A stretch of DNA of 64,000 nucleotides from Smittia aterrima (Eukaryota; Arthropoda; Insecta; Diptera; Chironomidae): NCBI GenBank assembly GCA_033063855.1, contig CP093830.1, forward strand, positions 8,804,854-8,868,853. The letters run 5' to 3'. The position numbers and the translations under genes are program-made. Shown here piece after piece: positions 1 to 14,400 of the stretch. The first letter of the stretch is position 1. Each line of letters begins with the position of its first letter. A model generated the notes under the pieces. That model saw only the letters and a program-made list of their open reading frames with translations, made no database searches and had not been told where the DNA came from.

Positions 1-864
1 AAGTGAACAGCTCATCACTGATATCGTCAATGATTGCTTGGAGATCAATGGCATGTCGTGTCTGAAAGGAAAAGTTCTGACCTATTTGGATACTTTCCTC
101 GGTTTGAATGTCGAACAAGCTCGCGCCTTTGACGACAGAAACGTTGACAAAGTGATTTATGATCGTGTCGCGAGAGTGTTGGCTACCAACGAAATTCGTG
201 TTCAGCTACCGCAAGTTATTTTCGGAGATGCTGCAATGACTTATCGTGCTGACCGCGGATTAGACTTTGACTTGTCAGAGAAGAAAGAAGGTAATTGAGA
301 TGGATTAGCTTCGAGCCATTTATAAATTCTTTTAAATCTTTTGAAACAGCTGCTCGTGGTTTATTGAAGAAGAAGCTTCTCTTCCCAGTTTTGCTTTTGT
401 TGAAGCTGAAAATGAAAGCTTTGATGCCGATTTTCGTCGCAATCATCGGATTGAAAGCAATGAAAGCTTTAGTTCTCTCAAAGTTGGCGATCACGATTGT
501 TCTCGGTTTCCTCATTGCTCAGCTTGTTAAGAAGACTGGTCTTGGAATGCCAATGATGTCGATGATGCCAATGATGGCTGGAGCTCAAGAGCCTTCAATG
601 GGTTATGGCGTACCAACAACTCAAGCAACTCCACCAACTCCTGACTCATCATACGGCCCCGCAGCATGGGAACCTTCAGCTGCTAGCTCTTCCTACTCTC
701 GCGTCTGGGAACCTTCAGCATCTTCGTCATCTCATAATTTAGCTTACAGCTCTTACTATCCAAGCAACTCTGCTTCAAGCTCTTACACAGCTCCATCATC
801 AGCTTCAAGCGCTACAAGCTCTTCATCATCATCTTCACAATCCGCAACAGCTCAAGCTTACTAA
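1..864 (+). CDS. Osiris-family (DUF1676) protein, 5' partial
   Basis: The 3' part of an Osiris gene, cut by the window edge. Coding bases are 2-290 and 350-864, joined across a 59-base GT/AG intron (phase 1). The visible N-terminal part has the family cysteine pair (C-LEINGMS-C), then the charged stretch KKEAARGLLKKK and a long hydrophobic segment rich in L, K and A (KALMPIFVAIIGLKAMKALV), the hallmark DUF1676 core. The tail has a NLAY motif, which matches the AQXLAY-type tail of the family, and a very Ser-rich low-complexity end (residues coded by about 640-860). Osiris proteins are secreted or endomembrane proteins of cuticle-secreting cells; that role is family knowledge. A poly(A) signal AATAAA lies at 932-937. 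Which numbered Osiris gene this is cannot be decided here. Confidence 0.92.
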
Positions 865-939
865 AGAACATTTCATTCGACACCAAACGTTAAAGATTAT
901 TTATTTCTGCGAATCAATTTAATTTATTAGAAATAAAAG

Positions 940-3900
940 TAGATCGAAATCTAAATCAGCGTTTAATTGAAATCGAAGTATCAGCTGACAGAGCGAAAAA
1001 CACAAATTGTTTTGATCAAATTTTTCATTTTATTGGTTTCAAATTTGGATTTCAAAAAGTTCAACTTTTCGTAATTTTTGATTTCTCTCTTCAAAAGACA
1101 CTTTTGAATGAACAAAGTCATCGCCAAGAAAATGTCGCGTGTCTCGCTCTTTTTCTATAATTTAAGGACTACGTGAATTTTCCAAAAATTTCTCAAGGGA
1201 AGTTGGCGACTTGTTTGTGTGCTTGCTGCTTGTGACAAAAAAAAAGTCATAAACGTTCTTCTATGATGATTGTTAAGCGTTCACTATTCCGACAATAATA
1301 TTAATGTTTAGTACAATCTCTTAAGAACTCATTTTCAACTCAGATACATATCCGACTATCGCAGGGCGACAAATCATTGCCCATTGATAAATCAAATTAT
1401 ACAATTCTCAACGAAAACAAATCCTAGTTGAAATCTAAAGGAAAAAAAAAGCTTTTTTGTTTGAGAAAAGGTGATCAACACTCAAGACGATAAAATGATA
1501 AGCAATTGAAAAGACCGCTAAGTTAATCAACAAAATATCTACAATTTATTTTCATCTCTCTGCATGTATCAATGAACTTACATTGTGTTTTGCTTTGATG
1601 TTCTTTTAACGAGAAAAAGATAAAGACAAAGGATTGCTTGCTTGTTTGTTTTTTCACACGAAATAAAAGAGATTATCAAGTAATAAGGAGAAGATTTTTT
1701 TTTGCTTCATGATAAGAACTTTCGTTTATGCTAAAGATAAATGAAATTTATTTTTCGATTTGTTTTTTATTTTGATTTCTCAGAGGAAAATCAAACTCTC
1801 ATCATGCAGATGTCATTTTATTGGTTACGCTAAGTTTCAACTTTCAATGGTGGTTAACTTTTATAAATGTGATTATCATTCATTTCACGAATTAAGGATG
1901 CGAAGACACTCGATACGTGGGTGAAAAAGATTTTCGTTCTGCAAGACGCAAACGAAAAGCTCACGACTTTTGCCAAAATGCTTCGCATTGTGGTGATAAC
2001 AAATGATTTACTTTGTAGATGTCATTTTATTGATTTTGTTTTTTCGAAAGACTTTGTTCCTAATCCCATTTATTAATAACTACGTCGTTGGCTAAACGAA
2101 AGAAGGAAAGAGAACGAAAGAGAATAAATTAAAATTTGGATACGAAATCAAGTTTTAAGCATAAAGTGGGAATGAGGTTTGATATTTGTAAATCACGTAG
2201 AGCGATCTTCAATTATTTAGCATCAACTTCATTCCCGATTCTAATTTTCAATGCCAACACTGGTCAATGAGATTTGAGGCTTCATACGAGAAATCTCACA
2301 CGAGCTGTAATCGAAAAGAATATCTCGTCAGCAAAAAAAAAACTTCAAAACAAGTTTCATCTCTCATGACCAACGTTGAACAGGTTATTTCTCTAAATTC
2401 ATTCAACTTTGTCTAAAGCTAAAGTTAGGTCAACTGTTGCTATTTGTTCTAATTAAATGATTTTTGTTGCATTTACTTTTGGGTGATGGTAATTTTGACG
2501 GTTTAGTTCTCAGGTTCTGGAGTTGAATTAGTCATTGTGTGTTCTCTCACCATAACGAGATCAATTTTTATATTGACTCGATAAGGATTTTAATTTGTTT
2601 TGTTTTTTTTTTGTGGGGAGAATGAGTCGAACTGTCAGATGTTGATGCAACCATTTGATGCTTGGACGTTAAATTTGTCGTGCGAATAACAAAATTAAAT
2701 GGCAGTAGGAACAAATCGTCTTTTTGGGGTGTTTTTTTTTGGTTGATTAATGGAAGTTGGGGTCTCCTTTAGGTTGCAAATTTGAATTTCGCAGGGGAAA
2801 AAAGAAAAATATTTAGAAAATGTTTCATACAAAAAATATTGCCAAGACACTTTTCTCACTCTCTATAGCTCACGAGCTAGAAGCCAAATACTTACTCAAG
2901 CATGCACAAAAAGCTAAAAACTTATCACTCACTGGATGGTTGAATGGAATGTAATATATTTTTTTGGTAAGCTCTGGAAGGTTTAAGGATTAAAGCATTT
3001 TGTCGTTTGTTAATAAAACTGCATTTGTTGTTTGGTATTTTAATTCTTTTTCTTTTTCGTCTTTAATGTTAATTTTCTCACTGATATTTCCTTCTCTAAC
3101 GAAGTGAAAACTCGTCAACACATTAACGTTAATTGGCAATTGCATGTTCGGGCGGGTATAAAAATTGTCCAACTAATTAATGATTTCTTTTTACGCTACC
3201 CCTATCAGTTTGATCTAGTTTCTAGGAATAGTTGATGAGTTCTAAATCTTTAACTAGAGCAGAGCTTCGAAATGAAGGAATCGAGACAGTAAAATCGTGA
3301 AAAAGCTTTTCTAGAGTCTCGACAAGTATCAAGATAAGAAGTAGCTCACTGGTTAGATAAAACTGTTCTTCAGTTGTCGGGCTACTTTAAATTTTAGATA
3401 GCTAAGTGTCTAGATCTTTTGTAATGAACGAAATTCCTCTCAAAATGATCGGGAGCCTTTCATAAATCACGTTTGATGCTTTCAAGTTTCAACTCTCTCT
3501 TATCATCGGCGAAGATTAAATTTATTTCGAATTTAAGTTTTGCTAACTAGGAAATTTCATTTAAAGATTGCAAAGAAAATTTTGCGTGAAGATTTATTAA
3601 GTTTCCGTGTGTTCGTGAGTGATGGAGCTGTTTAAATCTGCTGCATTGATTAAGTAAGTTCCGACAATATTGAATTTAAAATTATCGGTGAAATGAAGCA
3701 AGAAAGAAAAAAGTTTCTTTATCTGATTTTTGGGTTTACGCACTTTGCTTAATTTCACAGGCACTTTTCAGTTTTGAGCTAAGAAAAACAATTCAAGTTT
3801 ATTGCCGTGTCGTTTCTTGTCTCGAGAAGATCGAATCCGTGCATTAAAACCCAATTAAATTTGAAATAGAAGAAAGTCATCTCCTCAAGTTATTGCAAAC

Positions 3901-5002
3901 GTATCAACAATTTTCATTATTTACAACTACGATTCGACGACTCATCGAAATTATTCTGCAATTGTTCTTAGATTTGATTGGTGTCGATTATCAATCTCTC
4001 ATTCTCTAAACAACAACTTCTCAGATCATCGCACAAGATTTAATTAAACTTACGAATGAAAATTAATTCTCGATCAGGGACAAAGAGAAAGATTTTCTTT
4101 AAAACGGAAATAATTTGAAGTCTCGGTCGAAGGAATTTAGAATTTAAATCTTCTTTCCGTAAAAATACTAAATAAATGCATTTTCAGCTTAACCACAACC
4201 GAAAAGAATAGAAAACCAAAGTGGAAAAGAGTTTTTCAATTAAAAATTCATTTTCTCTCATCGTTTTCCTCGACTTAACTTTACCTTTGCTGAGTCTTAT
4301 CCACTAGTGTTTCAATTTAAATATTATGACTATGTGTTGTGTATATAAGATGTGTTAGATTTATTCTTTACTCTCATCGTCAATGAAATTAATCGCGACG
4401 CGTTTTAAACAGCAATTACCAATGAAGAAAAACAGAATTTTCCTTTCAATTTAAATGAGATTTTTTGTGTCGCCCGAGTTCTGGATCGCATTGAATTTAA
4501 TTTACATTCTTTTTTTTTTATTAAAATCAGGTTTGTTAGTGTGCCGACACTTTGGTTGTTTCTGTTCTCTTCAAACAGTTCTCTCGCGTTTATCTATCAA
4601 ACTTCCGAATGCAAACCATTTCTTTCTTCTTTAGAAAGATTTTGAAACAGTTAGCAAATCACGAGAAAACTCTTTTTGTTTTTAGTTTCTCTCATTGAGA
4701 CTTGAATTGTGTGTAAAAAATAACTTTATCATCGAAGAACAAAAAGAAATCATAAATCAACTGAAAGTAAGATGAACAATTTTAGTAAAGGGTAAAAATA
4801 AAGCTCTCTCGATAACATAAAAGCTTCTTTTGAAAAACTCAATTTAAAAAAAAGAAAAATTGGTATTAAATTTGTTTAATAAGCTAGATTATCAACTAAG
4901 AATTAATTCTCTGAGGCGGGGTCCAGTTCATCTCTCTTTCCATCTAGTTATGATGCACGTGTGTACCATTCACGTTTTTCGGCTCATAATGCACTCTCAA
5001 AT
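940..5002. other. Non-coding stretch between Osiris and SERCA 3' ends
   Basis: About 4 kb of AT-rich sequence with many homopolymer T and A runs. Only short chance ORFs are present (for example 2990-3172). It separates two converging genes, so it should contain the SERCA 3' UTR next to 5003. I see no domain-bearing ORF, tandem array or RNA gene. Confidence 0.6.
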
Positions 5003-8000
5003 TTAGATTGGACCCCAGATAATCATTCCAAAGAACACTGCCCACGCTAACACTAAACCATGAATGGTTCCGATAAAGCTCTTACCATCGGAAATTCTTC
5101 TGGCAACGAATTTCAAAGTTTCGTCCAGCAGGATGACTGGGATTGAGAACTTCATCACAACAATCCATTCTTCAATGCCCAATGGTGTCACTTGGAAGAC
5201 GCCCTAGTTGATGAGAAGAAATAAATTGATGTTAATAAAAGTTTGATAATGAAAAAGTTTGAACTTACAGAAAGGACATCAACATAGAGGATGACGAAGT
5301 GAAGAGCGAATGATAAGCACATTGAGCCAACCAACCACATGTTTGTCCATGGGGGCATAGCAACAAGTGATTGATTTTCAGACAAGCTAGAAAAAAATCA
5401 ATAAATTATCTAGAAAACATAATTTAATTGTAAAGTTTTACCTGTTCATGGCGTTCAACATTTCGATGGTTACGAGAACTGAAAGAGCCATGGTCATTGG
5501 TTGTGGAGCAGAGAAGACCTTGCAGTCAACTCCCTTGAAGTCATCACCTCCGCCAAGACATTGCATGTGGTGAGACAATTGCCAGAAGCTCAATTGAGGG
5601 CCAGCATCACAGTACATGAACCACCAGGTAGCTCCTCCAACAGTAGCAGCGCCAACATATCCACCAATAGCCATGTAACTAAATAAAAAAAATATTTTCA
5701 AATATTTTCTTGAGATTGTAAATAATTTTTTCAATCTTACCGGAAGAACAACCATCCGGAGATAAGACCTTCATCGGCTTTACGTGGTGGCTTGGTCATG
5801 ATGTCCAAATCTGGTGGATTGAATCCGAGAGCAGTAGCGGGGAGACCGTCAGTGACCTTTAATGATTTAAAATGAAGTTCGATTCAACTTCTCAAGAGTT
5901 TCACTTACCAAGTTAACCCACAAGAGTTGAACGGGAATGAGAGCTTCTGGAAGACCCAAAGCAGCAGTCAAGAAGATTGAAACAACTTCACCAATGTTTG
6001 AGGAGATGAGATAACGAATAAATTGCTTCATGTTGTTGTAGATAGCGCGACCTTCTTCAACGGCGGCAACAATAGATGAGAAGTTGTCATCAGCCAAAAC
6101 CATTTCGGAGGCAGACTTAGCGACAGCAGTTCCTGAACCCATAGCAATACCAATTTCAGCCTTTTTCAAAGCAGGGGCGTCGTTGACACCATCACCAGTC
6201 ATAGCACTAATTTCATTTTGTCCTTGCAAGAACTCAATAATCTTCGATTTGTGAGAAGGTTCGACACGAGAGAAGAGACGAGAACGAGCGACAGCAAGTT
6301 TCTGTTCTGAGAGTGGCAAGTCATCGAATTCACGTCCAGAGTAAGATTTTCCAGTTGTGTCTTCATCTTCTCCGAAGACTCCAATACGACGGCAGATAGC
6401 TTCAGCAGTGGCCTTGTTATCACCAGTGATGACAATGACACGGATACCAGCGGCACGGCAACGGACAATCGAGTCGAAAACTTCCTTACGTGGTGGATCC
6501 AACATACCGACAACTCCGACGAAAGTGAGGTTGACTTCATAAGTGTAGAATTTGCTAGATTCGTTCAAGTCCATGTCTTCTGGTTTCATTGGGTTATCGC
6601 CGGTAGCGAGAGCCAAGCAACGGAGGGTATCACGTCCAGTACCGTATTGACGAGTGAGGTCCAAGATGCGGTTCTTGAGTGCGCTGGTAAGTGGAACCTT
6701 TGATGTTCCAACACGGGCGTGCGTGCAACGTTCCAAGACACCTTCTGGGGCACCTTTGCAGAACATCTTTGGTCCGGTTCCGAGACGGGAAGATTTCAAT
6801 GGAGTACAGTAAGATGACATAGATTTACGATCACGGGAGAATTCCAAGGTGAATTCTTTCTTCCATTTAGTTTCAATTTCCTGGCGGACGACAATAGCGG
6901 CTGAGCGACGATCCAAACCAGTCTTTGGGACTTGGAATGGATTCAATTTTTCGGCAAGAACAATCAATGCAGTTTCAGTGGCTTCACCAACCTTTTCGAA
7001 GGCAGATTTTACTTCGTTGAAATCAATAGCGGAGTCATTGCACATGATACAGATAGTTCCCAATTCTTGAAGAATTTCGTAGTCAGAAGCCTTTGCTTTT
7101 GATCCCTTGATGAAAAGATCACCAATTGGTTCGTAGGTCGATCCAGTGATTTCGAATTCAGTGAAAGAGCTGTCGTTTCCTTCAATCTTATCGAAGCAGA
7201 AGGCACGGGCAACGGACATTTGGTTAGTAGTCAAAGTTCCAGTCTTATCAGAGCAGATAACGGATGTGCAACCAAGAGTTTCAACAGATGGCAAGGAACG
7301 GACAATAGCGTTCTTCTTAGCCATACGACGGGTTCCCAAAGCCAAGCAAGTGGTGATGACAGCTGGCAAACCTTCTGGAATAGCAGCGACAGCCAAAGCA
7401 ACAGCGATCTTGAAGTAGTAGATGGCACCCTTGATCCATGATCCACCATGAGCTGGATCGTTGAAATGTCCAATGTTGATAGCCCAGACAGCAACGCAAA
7501 TGATCGAGATAACCTTTGACAATTGCTCACCGAATTCGTCAAGCTTTTGTTGCAATGGAGTCTTAATTTCCTCAGTTTCTGACATTTCAGTACGGATTTT
7601 ACCGATGGCGGTGTTCAATCCAGTTCCCATGACGATACCGCGAGCTTTACCAGCAGCGACGTTAGTACCAGAGAAGAGAATGTTCTTCTTGTCCTGATTG
7701 ACAGCGCGGGGATCGGGAACAGCTTCAGTGTGCTTGATGACGGAGACAGACTCACCAGTCAAGATTGACTGATCGATACGGATGGTGGTAGAGTAAATCT
7801 TAATCAAACGGATATCGGCGGGGATTTTGTCACCAACAGACACCTCAACAATGTCTCCTGGAACGATTTCCTTAGCACGGAGCTTTTGGATACCGCTCTT
7901 GTCTTGACGGAGAACTTTTCCCATTTCTGGTTCGTATTCCTTGAGGGCTTCAATGGCAGACTCGGCATTACGTTCCTAAAATTGATTCGTTAGCAAAATG

Positions 8001-11000
8001 ATTGAACATTGAATTTTATGTTCGTTTACATCAAACGATACTTACTTGCCACACACCGACCACAGCATTAGCGATTAAGATAAGTAAGATTACGAATGGT
8101 TCTACGAATGCCTCAACACCTTCATGTTCTTCAAAAAGAGCTAATACCTGGCGAGATTGAAAAGAAATTAGATCGTTAATGTCGATAGTAATTAAATATC
8201 TTAATTAATAACTTTACGTTCAAAGATCTGCGATTTAATTACGCAAATAGAAGAAATATTTATAGTTTTTCATCGACTCGTGGCAACGCAATTCTCTTTT
8301 CTACAAAGATCTCACACGTACCAGAATCAGTACGGCGTCCTGAGTAAGCCTTGAACGATGATAATTATTCTAAGGTGAATTTTCCGCGCACTCGACTGGA
8401 GGCGGAAGAAAGAGAAAAGCACAAGCTCATCTCTAAGAAGAAAAAAAAAGTTACGATAGAAGTCGAGTTGAAGTGAATTAAAAGAATCTTTTTCTTTAAT
8501 AGCATTGTCTGTTTTTAATATCAAATCACATAATTAAAAATGTTTACTCGACGAGGAGGCTATAGGCGATGAGGAAAATTATTACGGGAAGATTCCCTGC
8601 CGATGACTCGAAGATTATTTAATCGCTCGAGAGATCTTATAATTTCGAAAGTATTTCTCGCTTTTAAAATAAAAGCAGAAATGTCAAAGAAGAATCGTCG
8701 GACAGAAGAATTCATAAATCACGATTATTGTGGTTTTCGGCGGTTCTCGCTTGCAAAAGAAAAAGGAGAGAGGCGGACGTTTTTTCTTTCTTCAAGGATG
8801 ATTTCTTTGCTAATTAACTTCGTCGTGCAACGACTGATCTTAATTTTCTATAATTGTTGAAATAGCTGAGAATATTCTGTGTTTGTTCGTCAATCAAGAA
8901 GCAGAATTACGACTCTAGCGATAAAAATATACGCTGTCGAGTCCTGAACAGATTTCTACGACTCAACTCATCGTCGCTTCTCGTGATCATCAACAAAAGC
9001 AACAACAGTTAATGAAAAATTTCACGGTCTTCTCATCCTTTAGTCGAACTTATTTCGCGGAAAATGATTTTCATGAAATCGCGGCATGGCTTTTATGATG
9101 ATCATCATTTTTTCCTCTGCCTGCCTTTTACTTTACAAAAATAAACATTCTAAAAATATCGAGCGATGCCAACTACCGAGGAGAAAAATGAGTTTTCCTC
9201 GAAAAGATTTTTATTCCTATCGGTTTGTTTGTTGACTGTAAAGTCCCCCGCGTTTACTTGAAAGGAAAGTGAAGTTTTTATAATGTTTCCCTATGGCTTG
9301 TAGGAAGAAGCTCGAGACAAGTAACGGTCAACAGGCCCATCCATCGGTCAGCAGCCTACCGTGTGTCTTTGAAATATCAACAAGCATGACTTCGGAGGAA
9401 AACAGACAGATGAGAAAAATATTTAAATTCTTAAAATAAAATACAGTTTTGCTTCGAGTTTCAGCAAATTCTCTCTTTTTTCTTTTTGTTCTCGCTGTCA
9501 TTCCCCTCTCGAGGGCACCGTTACATAATTTAATGTAGTGGCGGTGGTCCGCGAAAATATAAATTAGTAGAGCGCGTGGAGAAAGGAATTTATTTTCTAT
9601 TTTTTTTTTGCCGTAGCTAAAATGTTTTAATAAAGTTCAATCAATACTTACGAATGAAATGATAGCAGCCAATAATAAAATTTTAACTAAAAGATCATCA
9701 AATTGTTCGAGCACTAATTGCCATATTGTTTTTCCCTCCTCTGTCGGAAGTTCTGTAAATTGAAAGAAGAAGAAGTTGTTTTAATCGAATCTTGAATGTT
9801 TCAATCATCTTTGGAAGTTCATTGAGGTAGGTCGGTCGCTGCGTTTGTGTGTCTCCTTTGACGTTCGTTTCGATTGCAGAGCAGTTTTCGTCGAATTTAT
9901 TGAGATTGAGGCTTTAACGCAATTGACGCAGATCACGATGATTGTAACAAGTGAACGAAAAAGTTGAAGCTTCGAGTTAAAATTAGAAACATTCTCCTTG
10001 TAATCGAATACTCGAGCATCTCCGACTAAATGAAAGAGAATTGTTTCACTTTGATTCTCAAGAAGTCTTCATCTCCTCAATCTGAAGGGTTGCTGAGTCT
10101 TTAATCGTTTCTAATCCTGTGCCAGTCTCCTCTTCTATCCAGAAGCATGAGCCAATTAGTTACGATTTTATTTGTTTGCATGGCAATCACAAGAGAAATT
10201 GATTAAATATTTTAAATGTATTTTAAGCTATTTGCCAATATAAAAGGACAACTGACGCTGGCTTTGGAAAACATTTTGAAAATCATTAATCCAACTTAAT
10301 CGGAAGTCGGGTCTAATTTTTATAGTAGAATTCTATTAGCACGCGCTCAAGGTGAATGAATAAAATTTCAAGGATAGAACCCGATATAGGCAATTCGCTC
10401 GCTTATCTCTCCACACACTTCACAACGAGAGACTCAATGTATTCATTATTTATTTCCGATGATTTGTGCTCAACTGACGTCACTAATTGAGAAAATCTGT
10501 TGTTTGCTTTGACGTCACATTTTTTCTTCTCTTGCTTCTTGACTCACTGTCTAAGTGCGCTCGCCAAGAAAAGCAGTGCTCAATGTTGATTCACTTCGTG
10601 CAAGGCATATTTCTCAATACATCGACAAGGGGAAATAAATGAATCTATATAAGAAATTCAAAGAGCCATGAAAACTGATAAGAAGCACGACAATCTTTTC
10701 GCGTTTTCCCCTAAATTGCTTTTGCTATTTCCCAATCCTACTCGCCTCATGTGTCTGACGTTGTTGAACAGTCGATGTTCACACGAGAGATTGCTTTAAA
10801 GTAATTTGATATTAAAATTCTTGACGTCACTTATCGAGATCGTCTAATTAAAAAGCTTAACCAAATGTGTGTAATCTAATTAGCTACACACGACAAAGTG
10901 TACGCTGAAAAGTTTTTCGTCGGCTCTTTAGTCAATATAGCTTCTGGCAAAGGCTTCGAATTAATAGGAATTGAATTAAGATAAAGAAATTCTACCGAGT

Positions 11001-11464
11001 CATTTGTATGAGACATCGTTTTCCTGAAGATAGCAAGCAACTGAAGTATCATCGCGTATTACGATGACCTAGATTAGCTCTTTCTTTAAAATCTTATTTT
11101 TCATCCACGTAATCCTTTAGCTCTCTTATCTGCGGAGATGTTGGCGTCGTAGCTAAATGATTTAACGCTGTTTTCATCAGCTGAGAGTTGACATATCCTC
11201 ACGCTGTTGCATTGATAAGCTGGAGTGAAGATTTCTTTTGTTTACATTCCACCTCACACTGTCCATAAATTCAGTTGTCGGAGACACACAGTGCAACAAT
11301 GTCATGAACTTGCACAAGCTAAAAACAAAGTAAATGTCTAACTTACCATTAGGTCCATATTTCGCTTGATATTGTTTGACTTGATCTGCTGTTAAGCCGA
11401 CCTCTCCGTTCGTGTTGAAATGTTTTAATACTTCGTCAACGGTTTTCGCGTGAGCGTCTTCCAT
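5003..11464 (-). CDS. SERCA: SERCA-type sarco/endoplasmic reticulum Ca2+-ATPase
   Basis: P-type ATPase that pumps Ca2+ into the ER/SR. Eight coding exons on the minus strand: 11464-11347, 9752-9652, 8147-8046, 7975-5909, 5856-5741, 5678-5442, 5386-5269, 5203-5003; the sum is 3060 bases, 1019 residues, the normal length for an insect SERCA. All phases join. Seen motifs: the N-terminus MEDAHAKTVDEVLKHF, actuator TGES, M4 PEGLPAVIT, phosphorylation site CSDKTGTLT, KGAPEGV in the nucleotide-binding domain, and the hinge TGDGVNDAPALKKAEIGIAM. The C-terminus ends in FFGMIIWGPI. Introns 1 and 2 are long (about 1.6 and 1.5 kb); the others are short. Upstream 5' UTR exons could not be placed. The inner ORFs within 5.9-7.9 kb on either strand are shadows of the large exon 4. 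Confidence 0.97.
10475..10829. promoter_or_regulatory. Cluster of three palindromic CRE sites in SERCA intron 1
   Basis: The perfect 8-base CRE/CREB-ATF site TGACGTCA occurs at 10475-10482, 10510-10517 and 10822-10829, all in the first long intron of the SERCA gene. One further copy in the window lies at 63653-63660. Three in 355 bases is far above chance, which suggests an intronic enhancer. Function is inference. Confidence 0.45.
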
Positions 11465-14400
11465 GATTTATGGGCTTTCTTATTATGTCTTCGACCGTAA
11501 ATTCTAAGATGCAATTATTCTGCGGAAAAGGAGGTGACAAAGCACAAAAGATATCAGCACAATAATTTCAATTTTAAGGAAAATATTTTTCGTTTCGGCT
11601 GCTCCCAATTATTTTTCACTTCTGCTGCACATTTCCGACTTGTTTTATCCACTTGCACAAACTTCAATGATTGCTGAGAGTTATTATTTTTGTTGCTGTG
11701 ATAACCTAAAAGTTTCTTTCTTTTAAATTTTTACACGTCAGTCAATCGAATCGACGACGAAAGATTTAATGGAAATGCGAAATAGAAGCGAGGAGAACGA
11801 TCGATGCTTGGGGATTATAAGACCTTGCTTTCTCAGACTCTATCACTTTTGTAGGCCAAACTACGCACTGTTTCATTAATAATTCTCGATTGAACACTCA
11901 ATCAAAATGAGAAAAATTAAAATAGCGAAAACTTACTTTTTCAGTTCTTATATGATTCAAATGGTTTTTGATATTTTATCCTTCGCAGTGATCAATGTTC
12001 ATCCGTTCGATTATTTAATTTTCACGTAAGTTAATTAAAATAAATAAATTACCGAGCTACTAATCTTATTTTATTGAAAGATTTTCTAGCTCTGCTTGGA
12101 CTCAGATTAAATGGGAAACTCTCTAACTTAAATAAAATGAAATCGTTGCTTTAACTTTTTAAATAATACGTTGCAACATTTCTCTCTGGACTTTCTTGCG
12201 ATATGTTTCGTGCTAGGGTCGTTAACGACCACGTAAAATCTGAGAACGGAAACAAAATTTTGTTCAACTCCACTCGCTCAAGTGATATCAAGTCTAGAAA
12301 AAAATATCTCTGTCCTTGTGAATCCGATACTTCTTCTCGAGAGGAGATCAGTTAATTCCAGATCATTATTTTATTAGCCTAATGGACTTATTCGATTTAC
12401 ATTCCGGATTCCCGCAGCTGAAAAAAGCTCGTTTCAGAGATAAATCAGAGCAATTCGATCGTCTGTTGAAATCGAAGCGATTAAAGCACATCATCATGTC
12501 ATGAAATTTCGCTTAATGTACTCTAAAGAAAAGGCCTAATTGGAAGCCAAAAAAAAAAGAAAGAAAAATGAAACGAAGAAAAATCTTTTCTCTTCTCGTG
12601 AAATTCACTAACGAAATCAACAGATCAGTATTCAGTCAATACTAATTTCTCTCGCTCATTCTATAATTAAATATTTTCGCTACCTAACTCACCGAAAAAT
12701 TATTAAAATAGAAAGAGGAAAACTTGAAAATTATTTTTAATAGCTGGTTCGCGTTTAAATATAGACACTCAGAGAACTCTTATTCTCTTCTTCTTTTTCC
12801 TGCTGAAAATACTTTCAGAGATATTACCTAATAACTTTCACGAATTTCTATTCAACTCACAAGCCCGCAATCATCAAAGTTTATGTTCCCGAACAAGAGA
12901 ATAAAACAAGATATCCGAAAGAATCCAGCGAAATATGATGAAGTCTTCTTATGATCACAATCTGAATAATTTCTCTTAATTAATCAATTCATTATCCATC
13001 ATCGGCAAAGAGATGATGAAGAGAAGATGAAGCTTCTTCCACTGAATTTTCTTCCGGATGCCAGCGCACAATTTTTCGTTTATTTTATCTTTTTTCAAAA
13101 CTCCGGAGCAGCGAAAGTCTGATTTTTTCCATTAATTTATTTTTCTTTCTCGACAGAAATATCACTTACAATTATTAGATTATTTTTTCTTCACTTTTCA
13201 ATTGACATTAATAATTAACTACACACTTAGTCGGAGAGTTATTAAAAAGGACCTGGTTTTAAGGCCCACCAGAAGAAACTAATAGTCCCACCTCCTCAGT
13301 ATGACTATTAGTTTTGTACAATCGTGAAGATCAACAACAACTGATCGTGAATTTAGTCAAATATTTTTAATGGTCAACGAAGAAAGAATGAAACACGAAG
13401 AAAACGACGAAAATTTTCCTACGTTTTTACATCGCAAGTCAAAATACAATAAACATATACAGACAAGAGCGAAAGGCCGAAGGAAAATTTCTCGCCCCGA
13501 TCTTCAGCTTTCGACAGAGAAAAAGTAAAACTCGTCTTCTTTTTCTTGGCTTCCATCCCAAGTCGAGACGAAACACCATCAAAGAGCTCTCTGTTCCCGG
13601 GCTAAAAAGTTTTACTTTTAGCCACATCATACAACAACAACAATTGAAGTGGACGGCGTTCTTGCCATCTCTCGACAGCCAGAGATCTTTTTTTTTTCTT
13701 TAGCTGTACTCGCCTTCGTCAAGAGACGCGAAGGAAAATTCGTTCGGAACTTACACGACTTGAAATCACAATATAATTACAGACGAACTGCAATAAATTC
13801 TTCTTTTTTTGCATATGTCGCTTGACAAAGCATACAATTTTAAAACTATTTAAATTAATTAACGCAACAATCTTTCGTATGCTCGTGTAGCTTTCCCCGG
13901 CTGATTTGACTCGCTCGATGAGAAAAAAATGTTTCTGCTGAAAGCTTTTTGACTTTTATGATTACTATGTGAGCAAGATATGCGACAGCATTGAACGATT
14001 TATAGATCGTTTAGCATAAACCGGCGACCAGACAACATCACAATTAATCATCGGCGACGATGAACGCATGCCGGAAAACTATTCTTGATCATGGATTAAG
14101 CCGAACAAATATTTTTAGAAGACATTTCTTATAATGAAAAGAGTGGGAACGATTAAAATTGAAGAGAAATTCAAAAATTTCGTTGATTTCTTTTGTAGTC
14201 AGGTTCTCAAGCTTTTCTGATTCTTCTTGATGATGTGACTAGATTTTCATTCGTTTCCCGTTTTCACGATCTCGAAAAATGTATCGAGATTTGTCGACAA
14301 GTCTTTGCTTGTATCCACTAAAATCCAACACGTGGAAACTCAAGCGATCGTGAAGATAAATGGCTAACGATCACTGACATTTTTCATGGTCATGGAAACG

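Noticed and set aside
6199..7697. Several ORFs of 60-113 codons on both strands inside the SERCA region
   Set aside because: They overlap the main SERCA exon in other frames and have no domain features.
8603..8860. 85-codon plus-strand ORF
   Set aside because: Lies in SERCA intron 2; composition looks random and there is no signal peptide or motif.
9824..9840. TGAGGTAGGT, resembling the let-7 seed
   Set aside because: The rest does not match let-7 and no hairpin is visible.
13439..13630. 63-codon minus-strand ORF starting MMWLKVKL
   Set aside because: No recognisable feature; it may be part of an untranslated SERCA exon but this cannot be shown.
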